Below, in pieces: positions 62,966 through 64,000 of a stretch of 64,000 bases of DNA (position 1 is the stretch's first letter; each line of letters starts with the position of its first letter). The notes beneath the pieces were generated by a model that searched no databases, was not told the origin of the DNA, and saw nothing but the letters and a program-made list of their open reading frames with translations. The position numbers and the translations under genes are program-made. The stretch lies in NCBI RefSeq assembly GCF_013177675.1, contig NZ_CP042652.1:1550001-1614000 (forward strand). The letters are read 5' to 3'. This DNA is from Arcobacter acticola (lineage in GTDB: Bacteria > Campylobacterota > Campylobacteria > Campylobacterales > Arcobacteraceae).

Positions 62966-63603
62966 AAAACTTTTTCCTTTTTATAATTTTTAGAAAAATA
63001 TAATTTTCCTAATTGATAAACAGATATACAAACTAATAAAAATATAAAAAGAATCATAATTTCGTTCATATGCCGTCCTAAATCAATAACATGCCAAAGT
63101 GCTGTACTTATAAAAACTACAGATAACACAATATGCAACAATCGCCATTTACTATAAGTCATATTTAACTTATCTTTATAAAATGATGTTAGAAGTAAAG
63201 CTATCATTACACACCATGCAATTAAACCAAAGATTATTCCTAAGCTTTTAAAATCTGTAATCATAAGCCAAAAAGCGTAAATTGGATCAACACCTGCTTA
63301 AAAAAATCTTGGAAGCACAATCAAAAAAGGATGAATAAAAAATATAGCAATAACTAAATATCCAATAATTTTATGAAGTTTTATGATTTTAACCATCTTA
63401 TAGATTTTTATAAATACTTTATTTGATCTATTTAAATAAAACTGCCCAAGAAGGAAAAAAAATCCTACAATCACAAGTACAGAAGTTGATTCTTTCAAAA
63501 GTGTTCTTGGTGGAAGTGTTTGTAAAGATAGAATAAACAAAGGAATGATTACAAAAATAAATAAAGATATTAATATGTATTTTAATTTAATATTATTTTC
63601 CAT
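62962..63603 (-). pseudogene. Ferric-reductase/cytochrome-b-like membrane protein split by an in-frame TAA
   Basis: Two short frames (63298-63603 and 62962-63264) are really one. After the TAA at 63298-63300 the same frame continues AGVDPIYAFWLMITD into the second piece. Together they encode about 213 residues with six helices. Histidine pairs (LHKIIGYLVIAIFFIH and LLHIVLSVVFISTALWH) are suited to bind two b haems. This would pass electrons across the membrane to the exported flavoprotein. Either it is a recent nonsense mutation, a sequencing error, or a read-through site. A GTG start at 63615 is also possible. Confidence 0.75.
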
Positions 63604-63605
63604 AA

Positions 63606-63821
63606 TCATCCCCACGATACAACAACAGGTATAGATTTATAAGGTGTTATTGTAATAGCATCAACAGGACAATACATTCTGCATAAATGACAGATTTGAC
63701 AGTCTTCTACGTATTTTATAAATGCTTTTTTAGTTTTAGAATCTAATCTAATTACATCAGTTGGGCAAGCTTTTATACACTCTTCACAACCAATGCAACC
63801 ATTTATTTGTTCAATTGCCAT
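63606..63821 (-). CDS. 2x[4Fe-4S] ferredoxin-like protein
   Basis: This 71-residue protein has two classical cluster motifs, CIGCEECIKACP (about 9-20) and CQICHLCRMYCP (about 41-52), each C-x2-C-x2-C-x3-C-P. No signal peptide is seen, so it is cytoplasmic and probably delivers electrons to the membrane haem protein whose start it overlaps. It belongs to the flavoprotein-cytochrome module. Confidence 0.92.
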   Translation of the reverse strand: MAIEQINGCIGCEECIKACPTDVIRLDSKTKKAFIKYVEDCQICHLCRMYCPVDAITITPYKSIPVVVSWG

Positions 63822-63830
63822 AACTAACTT

Positions 63831-64000
63831 CTATTTTCTCTCAGGAGCGTTTTTATCAGGTCCACCTTCTGGCATACAAGCAATATATTTTTCATCTGGA
63901 GTATGCATACATTTTCCACTTAATGATCCTCTTGGAGTTTCCATTGTACAAATAGATTCTACATCTTGTCCAACACAAACTTCTATTGCTTCTTTTGGTG
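63831..64000 (-). CDS. Cysteine-containing protein, C-terminal end only
   Basis: The minus strand has an open frame from the window edge to TAG 63831-63833. The last 55 codons read PKEAIEVCVGQDVESICTME, then TPRGSLSGKCMHTPDEKYIA, then CMPEGGPDKNAPERK. Four regularly spaced cysteines and the TPRG motif resemble small exported proteins often found near periplasmic redox genes, though I cannot name the family. The start lies outside the window. It ends nine bases before the ferredoxin start, so it is probably the first visible gene of that operon. Confidence 0.7.
   Translation of the reverse strand, partial: PKEAIEVCVGQDVESICTMETPRGSLSGKCMHTPDEKYIACMPEGGPDKNAPERK

Noticed and set aside
1-64000. 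CRISPR arrays, tRNA or rRNA genes, phage genes
   Set aside because: No regularly spaced repeats, cloverleaf sequences, rRNA segments or phage structural genes were recognised by reading either strand.

Overview
The window is AT-rich, densely packed bacterial chromosome. Gene content and style point to the Arcobacter group (Arcobacteraceae, Campylobacterota): a 6S RNA immediately upstream of purD, -10 boxes of the form gnTAnaAT without a clear -35, and flagellar genes with no recognisable sigma-54 or sigma-28 promoter. This assignment is inferred from gene content and was not checked by database search.

Layout. (1) 1-5745, minus strand: the end of purD, 6S RNA, hemD, a SulP anion transporter, der and hpf. 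(2) 5864-17791, minus strand: a flagellar block fliD-flgK-flgL-flgE-flgD followed by an OmpR-type response regulator. Three unrelated insertion sequences have landed here: an IS4-like element in flgK, an IS630 element in flgE and an IS5 element in the regulator. Each has clean inverted repeats and a target duplication. Removing each element plus one target copy restores a perfect reading frame, so these are recent gene inactivations and the strain is probably non-motile. (3) 17854-23268: ftsK, lpxD, ilvH, ilvB. (4) 23488-38983: a flagellin-like gene, ppx/gppA, pssA, a diguanylate cyclase, a 79-residue rod/hook-like protein, trxC, a DUF523/TudS-type gene overlapping a ttcA-like gene, moeA, an EamA transporter, a PAS-GGDEF protein, metalloproteases, a metal permease, rmuC, a phospholipase-D-like nuclease and a ybgC thioesterase.

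(5) 39002-57265: a divergent alpha-glucan (glycogen-type) cluster. The minus arm reads nucleotidyltransferase/phosphohexomutase-like fusion, two GH57 enzymes, galT, two glgA and glgB. The plus arm reads a GT35 phosphorylase homologue, a phosphorylase-kinase-alpha/beta-like (GH15-fold) protein and glucokinase. The phosphorylase homologue has threonine where the PLP-binding lysine should be. The mutase domain of the fusion lacks its usual catalytic motifs. No ordinary glgC is present. This is the most unusual part of the window.

(6) 57419-61181: a tesA-ybbA-ybbP-type lipase/ABC exporter set. (7) 61208-64000, minus strand: a redox module with a Tat-exported FAD protein, a small cytochrome-b/ferric-reductase-like membrane protein split by an in-frame TAA, a 2x[4Fe-4S] ferredoxin and the end of a cysteine-containing protein that runs off the window.

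No tRNA, rRNA or CRISPR array was seen, and outside the insertion sequences no gene-free stretch exceeds 300 bases.
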